Positions 25,532-34,056 of a stretch of DNA of 64,000 nt are shown in pieces. This DNA is from Liminaster sp017519885 (GTDB lineage Bacteria > Bacteroidota > Bacteroidia > Bacteroidales > UBA3663). The position numbers were made by a program, and so were the translations under genes. The notes beneath the pieces were generated by a model. The model was not told where the DNA came from and searched no databases. It saw nothing but the letters and a program-made list of their open reading frames with translations. Each line of letters starts with the position of its first letter. The first letter of the stretch is position 1. The stretch lies in assembly GCA_017519885.1 (NCBI GenBank), contig JAFWRO010000051.1, positions 1 to 64,000 on the forward strand. The letters run 5' to 3'.

Positions 25532-26846
25532 TGCTCGAATTGTTTGTATCCTGATAAATGATGAATGCACCTTGCTTGGCCGAGGCTTCTGCGTGGATAC
25601 CCGACGGATCGGCAGGAACAACGCCCTGCGAAGCATCGGGTGTCTCGCTTAATCCATAGACCAGCAGCTCCTCATTGCCGGGGATGGCTTTCGTTGCAGC
25701 CACGTCAACGTTGCGGTGTACGGAGTAGCCGAACGTGTTGGTAAGATAGACAGCTCCTGCATCGACCTCATCGGTAAGACGTTTGGCATTCTTGGTCGAA
25801 ATGGTGGAGAACATCTCGATGCCATCGATAATCCATTCGGTCGGGATGCGCAGACAGGCACCCGAAACAGAAACCACGTTGTTGTGATACCAGATGTTGT
25901 TGGCATCGTTGGCATAAGCATCTATATCTACATCGTCCGGGATGGAGTAGATGAAGAACGCCGGATCGAGTTGGCTCAGCGGCCAGGCATTGCCTTGTCC
26001 ATAGAATGCTGCCGAAAGATAATGGCTGGCAGGAATAAGTTCCGAAGGGACAGGGTAATAACTCGTATTGGTGAAGATGAGCGGATCGTAGGTGCAATAA
26101 TATTCAGCCCGACCCAGATTCACCGAATTCGAATAGGAAACCGTATGATCCACAGCACCGTTGAGGGCTATCACAATCTCCTCCCCGCCTTCCAGATGCA
26201 GCGAGTCGTTGAAGTGCCAGATGGCCTGGATGGCTGGGATAAAACCCTTGTCGGCATAGGTGAGCCGACCTTCGGCATCAAAGTTGCCATTGTTGGCATG
26301 GGCATTGTAGGGAGGTGCCATGCCGAGACCTAATTGAGCGATGGTGAGGGGTAGTTGTCCGTTATTGTAAAGTATAACGTACTTGTCGAAATAAAAGGCT
26401 CCCGAACCATCGTCCTTCTGACATCCGCCTTGATAGAGTTCCTTGATGATGAGGTTACCACGACGCGAAGCCACCATTGACAGCACCATACCCTGGCCGA
26501 CAATCGGCGAGGTGGCATTGACCCTGATGTTCGAAGAACTGCAGTTCATCACATATTCCTTGCCTTGCGCATCGGTGTATTGTCCGGAAGCCGAAAGGTC
26601 GTAGATGCCGGCAGGAAGCGTGAAGTGTGCCCAGCCTGCACCATCGGTGGTGGCTTGCCAAGCATTGCCCAAGGTTGTCGACATCACCACCTGGATGCCC
26701 TGCATACCTTCACCCGTGACGGGATTCCGCAACTGCACAGGGACGTCGAATGACTCGTAGCTGAGGTCTTCGTCCTTGATGCAGCCGCTCATTAGCAGCA
26801 CCACCAGGCCACACATTATATATATATTCAGGAGATGCTTCATCAT
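25491..26846 (-). CDS. DUF4876 surface lipoprotein
   Basis: A 451-residue lipoprotein (lipobox LMSGC, Cys22). Residues about 35-105 look like a CNA-B/transthyretin-like beta sandwich, with VRNP-type strands such as VPVQLRNPVTGEGMQGIQV. Residues from about 130 contain NLIIKELYQGG and KYVILYNNGQLPL, which resemble the lamin-tail domain pattern of extracellular proteins. The family (DUF4876) travels with TonB-dependent receptors. The start ATG overlaps the receptor stop (TAATG), so the two are translated together. It probably caps or assists the receptor, as SusD does for SusC, but it is not SusD-related. Confidence 0.8.
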   Translation of the reverse strand: MMKHLLNIYIMCGLVVLLMSGCIKDEDLSYESFDVPVQLRNPVTGEGMQGIQVVMSTTLGNAWQATTDGAGWAHFTLPAGIYDLSASGQYTDAQGKEYVMNCSSSNIRVNATSPIVGQGMVLSMVASRRGNLIIKELYQGGCQKDDGSGAFYFDKYVILYNNGQLPLTIAQLGLGMAPPYNAHANNGNFDAEGRLTYADKGFIPAIQAIWHFNDSLHLEGGEEIVIALNGAVDHTVSYSNSVNLGRAEYYCTYDPLIFTNTSYYPVPSELIPASHYLSAAFYGQGNAWPLSQLDPAFFIYSIPDDVDIDAYANDANNIWYHNNVVSVSGACLRIPTEWIIDGIEMFSTISTKNAKRLTDEVDAGAVYLTNTFGYSVHRNVDVAATKAIPGNEELLVYGLSETPDASQGVVPADPSGIHAEASAKQGAFIIYQDTNNSSNDFFERYQATLRD

Positions 26847-29779
26847 TAGAGTCTGACCTTTAACGAAAGTCCATAATAAAAGGCGGGAATGCGACCACTG
26901 TTATAAAGCGTGGTCCGCCGATCGGTTTGCGAAGAATGCACACGCGAGGTGTTGTTCCAGAAATTGGTAGCATAGAACGACAACTTCACATATTTGCCGA
27001 TTTCCTTGGTCACATTGATGTCGGTGGCGAAGTAAGGCGAAATGCGGTCTTCGTTGAAATAATAGTTGGTGTTCGACTTGCGAACCATACGGAGCAGGTC
27101 ATTGTAGAGGTTCATATTGCCTGCATCGCGTGCAGCCAGGAGGTCGTCATAGAACGGACGCAACGTCGCAGGGTCATCCCACGTGCTGTAATATTTCGGA
27201 TAGACGGCCACATAATGATCCGCATAGTCGGAGTTCGTACCGAAATAGTCGGTAGCATCGCTCATGGCATAACCGGTCAGATTACCTTTCTGGTCTTCAC
27301 GCAACGTGCGTTTCATGTTGTAGAAACTGCATTCGAAACGCACCGAAACGATAAGGCGTACCACGGGGATATGTGTCGTGACAGTCACATTCGTATTGAG
27401 TTGCGACTGGATTGATCCATTCGATGCGGCAGCTGCTCCCTCGTAGTAGCCGATGTAACTGTAAGGCTGGCCATCACTCTGATTGGTCGATGTTCCGATG
27501 TGCGAAGCCACGAGCGTGGTCTCAACGCCCCGATAATGATAGAATGTGCCATCCCAACGGACGTCAGTACGAAGGGCAGGAATTCGTGCAAAATCCACAA
27601 TCCATTCCACACCCTGACGAGTGGAACTCGAGCCATTGACCCATCGTGTATTCGAAGTGTAACGATGCAGCGTCTTGCTTGGAAGTTCCTGGTCGGCCAC
27701 ATTGCCTGTCACGTCGTGCACAGTGACCTTGCCGCTGACGGGGTCAACGGTGTAGTGACGGTTGGCCGAGGCTATCGGGAAATCGGCAGCCGCAATGGGC
27801 GAAGTGAGTTCGTAGCTGAACGGTCGGTAAGCCGATGTGCGAAGGTAGGGGTTGAAGGTGCGCGTGTTGAAGTAGGTCAGCGACAGGCGCGTCTTGCCCA
27901 ACTTTGCCTCCACACCCACTTCACGTTGCAGGCTGTACTGCCATTTCAGCGACGCATTATAGAGTGCCGACGAGGGCTGCGTGTAGTAGGCATAACAAGC
28001 TTCGCCCGATGCAGTAGTACCGCTTGCAAATGTCTGCCAATCGACATACGAGATGGTGGGGAACAACACCTGCATAGATGGCAGTTTCACGCTCTTGCCG
28101 ATACCTGCGTGGATGCTAAGTTCCTTTTTCTTGCCGTGAACGCCATATTGCAGCGAACCGCGCGGCGAAAGACTGTTCACTGTACCATATTCCGAACCCG
28201 CAATGTGAGTGATGTCCTCACGAAGGCCAAAACTGAACTTGACGTCCTGCTTCTTTGCCAGTTGCAACGTCATCTGTTCCTCGGCATAGACAGCCAGGTT
28301 GTGCATATAGGGCAACGTGTCATAACGGGCCTCACGCCAGGTGGGGGCAAATGTGTCGTCGGCGTAATACAAGCCACGGCCTTCATTGCCCGATGCTGTA
28401 TAGTCCAAGCCTGCCTTGGCATGACTCTCTACCCGATAGTCTCCACCGAGGGACTTCTCATGGTCCCATTTCGCCTTGAGATGTGCACCGAAGTCAACGG
28501 GCTTCGAGTCGGTGATGGCAAGTTCGTACCAGTAGCCCGTCGGGCCCATGACGATGGCTGTGCCGTCGGCTATGTGATAGCCTTGCTCGATGGTGTGGAG
28601 GGCAGGTTGAGAGGTGGCACTGCTTCGGTTGTTGTTGACACGCTGCTCCTTGTCCTCAAGACTGACGTCGGCCGACAGTTCGAGATAAGACAGCCACGGT
28701 CTGCCCACTTGCCATTGCAGGCGCATCAGGCTGCGCAAAGCATAGTCCTGCTTCTTCGTGTAGGTGTCGTTGAATGCGTCGGGATCGCTCTTGCTGTCAT
28801 AACCCCCGAGGTTGCCTTTCACATCGAGGTTGAAGTTGAGCGGCATGGCTTTTTCCTTGAGGAACTGACGGGTATAGCGCAGTGAGAGGCCGTTGCGCCG
28901 ATAGGTGGTATAGGGCGACGTGAGACTGCTGACCGACTGTGTCCATTCGTACGACACATTCAGAATCCCTCCTTGTCCGGTCTTCCCCAGGCTGAAACCT
29001 TTGGCCAACGCGGCAAGTTTGGTGTGCGGCTTCAAGGTCACATCCACCATATAGGGTGTCTTGCCACGCCGTGTCTTCACCTTTACCATACCATTCGAAA
29101 GGTCGCCGTACTCCACCGACGGGATGCCTGTGATGACCTCCACCTCTTCGATGTCGCTGGTGGTGACCGTACGAGTCGAAGCACCTGTGGTCTCGCCCAT
29201 CTCGCCGTTGTTCGAAAGGCGTTGTCCGTCCACCTCGACAGCCGTACCGAATGCTGCGTTGCCCATTTCGCCTGTGCCTTCGCTACGAAGAGCAATACGC
29301 TGCTCGTCAATCAGGCTTTGGTCACCCTGGCTCTTGCCTCCCGGCAACAGTAGAGTCACATCGTTCACGTTGACAATCTGATTGTGTTCGAGCGAAGTAC
29401 GGTCCACGGTATATGCCGTCGTCTCGATGTGTTGCTTTTGTGAAGTGACAGTCACCTCGTCAAGGCGCAGGTCCTGCTCGACAAGCTTCACGACGATGCT
29501 GGTATCCTTCGTCAACGTGAAGGTCAAAAGTTGCGGGACATAGCCAAAGAGGCGTACCTCAATAATGGCTTTTCCCTTGGGAAGATTACGAAGCATGAAG
29601 CGTCCATCCTCTCCCACGACCGTTCCCTGCTGGGTGGTCTGATGCACCACCGTTGCAAAGGCCATCGACTCGCGTGTCTGTGCATCAATCACTCGCCCCG
29701 AAACGCAATAAGGCTGTGCACGCAGCGTCGCTGCGCACACAACCATTAAGGTCAGAAGAAGAGCAAGGATATGCTTCAT
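26846..29779 (-). CDS. TonB-dependent outer membrane receptor
   Basis: A 977-residue receptor with signal peptide (1-21), a carboxypeptidase-regulatory-like domain (about 24-105, VSGRVIDAQTRESMAFATVV), plug domain (about 110-235, with IEEVEVITGIPSVEYGDLSNG) and a beta barrel ending in LSLKVRL. The plug and barrel are of the classic TonB-receptor type and lack the SusC-type signature, so this is not a glycan SusC by sequence. It imports a bulky ligand using TonB energy. The DUF4876 partner follows with a 1-bp overlap; calycin-domain proteins precede it. The ligand is unknown. Confidence 0.92.
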   Translation of the reverse strand: MKHILALLLTLMVVCAATLRAQPYCVSGRVIDAQTRESMAFATVVHQTTQQGTVVGEDGRFMLRNLPKGKAIIEVRLFGYVPQLLTFTLTKDTSIVVKLVEQDLRLDEVTVTSQKQHIETTAYTVDRTSLEHNQIVNVNDVTLLLPGGKSQGDQSLIDEQRIALRSEGTGEMGNAAFGTAVEVDGQRLSNNGEMGETTGASTRTVTTSDIEEVEVITGIPSVEYGDLSNGMVKVKTRRGKTPYMVDVTLKPHTKLAALAKGFSLGKTGQGGILNVSYEWTQSVSSLTSPYTTYRRNGLSLRYTRQFLKEKAMPLNFNLDVKGNLGGYDSKSDPDAFNDTYTKKQDYALRSLMRLQWQVGRPWLSYLELSADVSLEDKEQRVNNNRSSATSQPALHTIEQGYHIADGTAIVMGPTGYWYELAITDSKPVDFGAHLKAKWDHEKSLGGDYRVESHAKAGLDYTASGNEGRGLYYADDTFAPTWREARYDTLPYMHNLAVYAEEQMTLQLAKKQDVKFSFGLREDITHIAGSEYGTVNSLSPRGSLQYGVHGKKKELSIHAGIGKSVKLPSMQVLFPTISYVDWQTFASGTTASGEACYAYYTQPSSALYNASLKWQYSLQREVGVEAKLGKTRLSLTYFNTRTFNPYLRTSAYRPFSYELTSPIAAADFPIASANRHYTVDPVSGKVTVHDVTGNVADQELPSKTLHRYTSNTRWVNGSSSTRQGVEWIVDFARIPALRTDVRWDGTFYHYRGVETTLVASHIGTSTNQSDGQPYSYIGYYEGAAAASNGSIQSQLNTNVTVTTHIPVVRLIVSVRFECSFYNMKRTLREDQKGNLTGYAMSDATDYFGTNSDYADHYVAVYPKYYSTWDDPATLRPFYDDLLAARDAGNMNLYNDLLRMVRKSNTNYYFNEDRISPYFATDINVTKEIGKYVKLSFYATNFWNNTSRVHSSQTDRRTTLYNSGRIPAFYYGLSLKVRL

Positions 29780-29793
29780 ACTAATATTTTTGG

Positions 29794-29844
29794 TCTAGAC
29801 AATCTAGAAGCTCTAGAATATCTAGAAAATCTAGATTATCTAGA
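29794..29844. repeat. TCTAGA array at exact 9-bp pitch
   Basis: TCTAGA occurs at 29794, 29803, 29812, 29821, 29830 and 29839, six copies exactly 9 bp apart with variable 3-bp linkers. The array fills the 56-bp gap between the calycin gene and the TonB receptor, and its last copy supplies the TAG stop of the calycin gene (29838-29836). A second array of the same type lies at 60797-60829. Confidence 0.9.
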
Positions 29845-31584
29845 AGGGACAAACTTTACCCGGCCCCGCTCAATCACGAGTCCCTGCTTGCGGTAGATCG
29901 CACGACCCAGGACATCAAACGATGCAGCCGGTGCATTCTCGTCAAGGCGAACCGCACCAATAGCCCCAGTCGTCGGATCCATCGGCAGTCGTGGCAGACC
30001 TTCGGCGATGGTGCAATTCTCGATGAGAATGATAGAGTCGCCTCGCAGGTTGCCGACCAGTTGGGTGGTGTCGGGTGCCGTAACTATTCCTTCGTTGCGA
30101 CATTCGCGCAATGTCAACGAACCCTCGACGCGTGCCGTATGACCGGCCACACCGCCTACATAACTATCGACACAGGTCACGGCTCCCTTGTTGGTGCAAC
30201 CCACAATCGAGGCATGTCCATCGTCGCCCTTCATATCGTTGCCAAGGATGCCGCCCACCATCTTGAAGCCATAGACACTGCCTTCGTTCACACAGTCCTC
30301 CACACGGATGAGACGCGTGGGGCAAGAAACGATGCCTGCTGTATAAAGCCCCTTAGGCTCATCGCCTTCTTTCACGCAACGTACATTGCCATAGTTAGTA
30401 CAGCCCAGGATAGTGCCGCCAACCGAGCCTGCGATGCCCGAAGCACCCGTTCCACGGCCAGTCGTAATCGAACCATAGTTCTGGCAGTTCTGCACCAGAT
30501 AGTCATAACTTGTGATGCTGCTTCCGCTTTGAGAACCACCCACGATACCCGTAGCGTACGACATTGCTGTGATGTTGCCATAATTGACACAATCGCGGAT
30601 TGTACCCTCGCCGAACATCATCATGCCGCAGATACCGCCTGCATATGCACCTCCGGCCGAAATATCAGCATAGTTGGTGCATCCGCTGATTGTGCCTGCA
30701 CAAAGAGCGGCAAACGGCGCTGCATAGTTATAGGTGTTCAGTTCATTGTCGCTTGCAAATACGAGGTCGGCAATCGAACCGCCTTCGGCCAATACCGAGA
30801 CTAGCGACTGGAACATTCCTCCCTGGGGAAGATTGTGCTTCACACCGGTGATTGTGGCATGATTGCCCACAATATGGCCCTCGAAGCCCCATTGCGTATT
30901 GTTGAGTTTCCCCTCGATGATACCATCGACAGCGATGTTGGGCAACTGCGAACCACCAAAGTCGATGTCGTTCATCACCTTGAAGTATTCGCCGGTACCA
31001 CGATGGTCGACCGTGATCAGTTCTCCCAACTTCTGGAAATCGTCAGCTTTTGTAATCTGATAGGGGTCGCTCTCCGTGCCAGCTCCTTCGAAACCGTAGA
31101 CATTGGCCGAAGCCATCCTGACATCGACAGTAAACTCTATAGGGAAAGGCATGGCACCAGGCTGCATGTTGTGGACGATGTGATAGCCCGTCTCATTAGC
31201 TGCAACGAGGATGTTGCCAAGTTTCTCAAAATAGTATTTGCCGTTGATGACCGTTTCACCATTGCTGACAGCGACAAGCGTCATACTCACATCGCTACCG
31301 GTATAGTCGCGATAGTAGCCACCCTTCTCTGCATCGAAGGTCAGGTTGTCGATGACCATCGTGCCGAGGGTGAGGTCTCCCATCACGGTGCCAGCCACCG
31401 ACTTTTCCTCGATGGTGACGTTCAGCGTTTCGTCGACGAACGTCAACTGGTATTTCGCATCGTCGCAGGTATAGGTATAGGTTCCACCCACGACAACCTT
31501 CTCTGAGCCTGTATAAGTTGCGGACTGTGCCATGAGGCCCACCGAAGTGAGCGCCATGGCACAGAGACTAAGTATTTTCTTCAT
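29836..31584 (-). CDS. Secreted calycin-like protein with C-terminal repeat helix
   Basis: A 582-residue exported protein (signal 1-20, ending LMAQ). Residues about 21-150 are a calycin-like small barrel of the Bacteroidetes type, with YTGSEKVVVGGTYTYT. Residues 165-540 carry GLUG-like repeats of a beta helix: GTESDPYQITKADDFQKL, then units such as ISGCTNYADISAGGAYAGGI. The last 35 residues (ASFDVLGRAIYRKQGLVI...) resemble a C-terminal tail found in other secreted proteins here. It is the second gene of the operon leading to the TonB receptor. It may bind a ligand and hand it to the receptor. Its stop codon lies within a TCTAGA repeat. Confidence 0.8.
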   Translation of the reverse strand: MKKILSLCAMALTSVGLMAQSATYTGSEKVVVGGTYTYTCDDAKYQLTFVDETLNVTIEEKSVAGTVMGDLTLGTMVIDNLTFDAEKGGYYRDYTGSDVSMTLVAVSNGETVINGKYYFEKLGNILVAANETGYHIVHNMQPGAMPFPIEFTVDVRMASANVYGFEGAGTESDPYQITKADDFQKLGELITVDHRGTGEYFKVMNDIDFGGSQLPNIAVDGIIEGKLNNTQWGFEGHIVGNHATITGVKHNLPQGGMFQSLVSVLAEGGSIADLVFASDNELNTYNYAAPFAALCAGTISGCTNYADISAGGAYAGGICGMMMFGEGTIRDCVNYGNITAMSYATGIVGGSQSGSSITSYDYLVQNCQNYGSITTGRGTGASGIAGSVGGTILGCTNYGNVRCVKEGDEPKGLYTAGIVSCPTRLIRVEDCVNEGSVYGFKMVGGILGNDMKGDDGHASIVGCTNKGAVTCVDSYVGGVAGHTARVEGSLTLRECRNEGIVTAPDTTQLVGNLRGDSIILIENCTIAEGLPRLPMDPTTGAIGAVRLDENAPAASFDVLGRAIYRKQGLVIERGRVKFVPSR

Positions 31585-31612
31585 CTACAAAATAATGAAG
31601 TGAACTACACGA

Positions 31613-33832
31613 TTAGCGCACGAAGAAGATCTTGCCGTTCTCGATGAAGAGACCAGCCTCACCCTGTGAGCGACGACCCTGGAGGTCAAATCTCTCAGTG
31701 GCCTTTGCCTTCTGTGTATCAACAACCTCGATGATGGTCTGGGTCGAATCGTTCTTGCCATTGAAGGTCACGGTCATTGGAATTGGCATGCCGCCGACGC
31801 TGAAGGTAGTGGTAAAGGCAAGATCCGTTTCGGTCATAGTGCCCTCAAATGAAGTACCTTGGATTGCAAAATCACCAGCCTGGGTAGTGTATTCACCTCC
31901 AGCGAATGTGCAACCTTCTTCAGTAGCGGTATAGGGAACGTTAACGTCAAATTCGTCAATCACGAAGCCTTGATAGGAAATCTCAGGTATTTCAATGGTA
32001 GCCTCGTCACTAGTAAACAGGTTCACTGTGATCAGCTTATCTTCGAATACGATTTCCTGGCCCATAACATTGACAACCACATTGCCTTCGTATGAATTAG
32101 ACCATTTATTGTTGATGCCCAATGGATCGGCAATAGCCATAGTCTCGTTATCGAGAGGAAGAACGGCATCAGGAGCGAAATAGTAGCAATCCTCAAGCAC
32201 GATGTCGGCTGTACCAGCAAGGTGACCAGCAGTCTCAACCGTAGCGGGAACGGTTACTGAAGTGATGCTCGCGCTGTGCTTTACGGTAGCGCCCTCCTTG
32301 GTGGAATTGCCAATGAGACCACCCACGTTCTTCACCTTCGACTCGTCAGCATCGGTGCCGACAATGCCTCCGCCCGATACAACGCCATCCTCGACTTCGG
32401 CAATATTGTAGCAGCCATCGAGCAATGAGGCTTCGTTGCGAAGTTCGCCAGCGATGCCAGCCACCTTAGAAACGCCCGTTACAACAGCGAAATTGATGCA
32501 CCTCTTGAACGTAACGGCCTCATTGTTGGAGCAAGCCATAATACCACCGGCATACTGTCCACCAGCAGTCACATTACCATAGTTGTTGCAATCTGTAATC
32601 AGACCGCCGCCACTTCCTACGATTCCGGCTGCACCTACACCCGAGCTGGTAATGTCGGCATTATTGTCACAGTTGGCAATCACATAGTTGTATGCTTCGA
32701 TGCTCGTATGACGCTGGCTGCCACCCACGATACCGCAGGCATAGCTGCCGCCATTTGAAGTAACTGTGCCATTGTTCTCGCAGTCACGTACGACGCCTGT
32801 GCCGCGAATCAAGCTGCCCACGATGCCTGCGCCATATGCACCAGTGTTGGACACAGGAGCATTGTTCACACAGTTCTCGACAAGGCCTGCCGAAAGGCCA
32901 GCGAATGGAGCCACATAGAGGTTGCCCGAAACCTCGCCCTCAATGGTGAGGTTCTTAATCACGCCGTTCTCGCCAAGGGCAGAAACGAGGCCCACATACG
33001 AGCTATACGCATCAGCCTTGTTGGGCTGGTCGTGCTTCACACCCGAGATGGTGTAACCTGCACCGTCAATAACGCCCTCAAAGGCATACTCTACCTTGTT
33101 GACATTCGTGATGCCACCCAGTGCAATCATTGGGAGCTGAGCACCAGCAAAGTCGATGTCACCAGCCAACTGGAAGAATTCGCCAGCACCCGTGTTCTCG
33201 GCATTGATGTTGGCAGCAAGGGTTGCAAAGTCATCAGCACTCTTCAGAATGTAGGGGCTCTCTTCTGTGCCCTCGCCTTCGAAGCCATAGCCCGTGGGGC
33301 CCTGCTCCACGGGGGTCCAGGTGAGCGACAGGATCGACTGTCCGCCATTGGCGAAGTAAGCGTAGTAGGTGGTGCCGGCCAAAAGTGGGGCACTGATGGT
33401 CTGTTCGGTCGAACCGTCGGTGAAGCCGGCAGCCACAACCTGCTCGTCAGCCAGCAGGGCCTCCATGTCGGCGCCCGTCACGACGGCAGTGCCGACAGCG
33501 GTGATGCGGTCGGTGGCCGAGTTGTTGTTCGAACGGAAGCTGACGGTCAGCGTGCCGTTGGTCTCGGGAGTGAAGCTGATGTAGCGGCGCTTGTCCGAAC
33601 TGGTGCCGTTGCAGTGGAAGCGAGCCGATGCCGACACATAGTCTTTTTCGTAACCTTCCGTATCATTGCCCACCAGGGTGAGCTCACGGTACTGATAAGT
33701 GTAGTTCGCGTCAGCGAGAATCACCTGCTCCTCGAATTCCGAGAAGTCGTAGGTTACAACGTCGGCCGTTGCGTTCGAAGCAAAGCCGAAAGAAGTGGCC
33801 ACAAGGGCCGAAATCGTAAAGAACTTCTTCAT
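31613..33832 (-). CDS. Secreted repeat protein with C-terminal calycin-like domain
   Basis: A 739-residue exported protein; start at 33832 gives a signal peptide ending NATA (about 24). The N-terminal 160 residues are a beta-sandwich resembling carbohydrate-binding modules. Residues about 190-545 are GLUG-like beta-helix repeats that begin GTEESPYILKSADDFATL, closely like the next gene. A calycin-like barrel (about 575-700) follows, then a short tail with FDLQGRRSQGEAGLFIENGK. The order is the reverse of its neighbour, which has the barrel first. It is the first gene of the receptor operon, 28 bp before the second calycin gene, with a promoter at 33890-33920. Confidence 0.82.
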   Translation of the reverse strand: MKKFFTISALVATSFGFASNATADVVTYDFSEFEEQVILADANYTYQYRELTLVGNDTEGYEKDYVSASARFHCNGTSSDKRRYISFTPETNGTLTVSFRSNNNSATDRITAVGTAVVTGADMEALLADEQVVAAGFTDGSTEQTISAPLLAGTTYYAYFANGGQSILSLTWTPVEQGPTGYGFEGEGTEESPYILKSADDFATLAANINAENTGAGEFFQLAGDIDFAGAQLPMIALGGITNVNKVEYAFEGVIDGAGYTISGVKHDQPNKADAYSSYVGLVSALGENGVIKNLTIEGEVSGNLYVAPFAGLSAGLVENCVNNAPVSNTGAYGAGIVGSLIRGTGVVRDCENNGTVTSNGGSYACGIVGGSQRHTSIEAYNYVIANCDNNADITSSGVGAAGIVGSGGGLITDCNNYGNVTAGGQYAGGIMACSNNEAVTFKRCINFAVVTGVSKVAGIAGELRNEASLLDGCYNIAEVEDGVVSGGGIVGTDADESKVKNVGGLIGNSTKEGATVKHSASITSVTVPATVETAGHLAGTADIVLEDCYYFAPDAVLPLDNETMAIADPLGINNKWSNSYEGNVVVNVMGQEIVFEDKLITVNLFTSDEATIEIPEISYQGFVIDEFDVNVPYTATEEGCTFAGGEYTTQAGDFAIQGTSFEGTMTETDLAFTTTFSVGGMPIPMTVTFNGKNDSTQTIIEVVDTQKAKATERFDLQGRRSQGEAGLFIENGKIFFVR

Positions 33833-33889
33833 AATGCTATTATTTAAATTGTTACGCAAAGAATTATCATTTTTCGCAGAAATCCGCCG

Positions 33890-33920
33890 CAAAGATAGCG
33901 CAAAATCCTCACATGGCCAA
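33890..33920 (-). promoter_or_regulatory. Promoter of the calycin/TonB-receptor operon
   Basis: Minus strand TATCTTTG (33897-33890) with TTG (33920-33918) 20 bp upstream. The start codon lies 57 bp downstream. A 19-bp palindrome lies further upstream at 33986-34004. Confidence 0.75.
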
Positions 33921-33941
33921 TACCCACAAGTAGGTAATTGC

Positions 33942-34004
33942 CCCGTATATAGGATTGCCAATCATGTCCCAATCATGTCCCGTATATCGGATTGTCAATC
34001 CGAT
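33942..34004. promoter_or_regulatory. Direct repeat and palindrome upstream of the receptor operon
   Basis: CCCGTATAT(A/C)GGATTG(C/T)CAATC occurs twice (from 33942 and 33979), and the second copy extends into a 19-bp palindrome, ATCGGATTGTCAATCCGAT (33986-34004). The pair lies 22 bp or more upstream of the -33 element of the calycin/TonB operon, a fitting place for an activator site. Confidence 0.5.
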
Positions 34005-34006
34005 CC

Positions 34007-34055
34007 CCAATTGTTAATTGTTAATTGTTAATTATTAATTATTAATTGTTAATTG
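34007..34055. repeat. AATTGTT 7-bp repeat tract
   Basis: About six AATTGTT/AATTATT units at 7-bp pitch lie between the 33.9-kb promoter region and the stop of the Rel/SpoT gene. Same type as at 20408-20450. Confidence 0.7.
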
Positions 34056-34056
34056 T

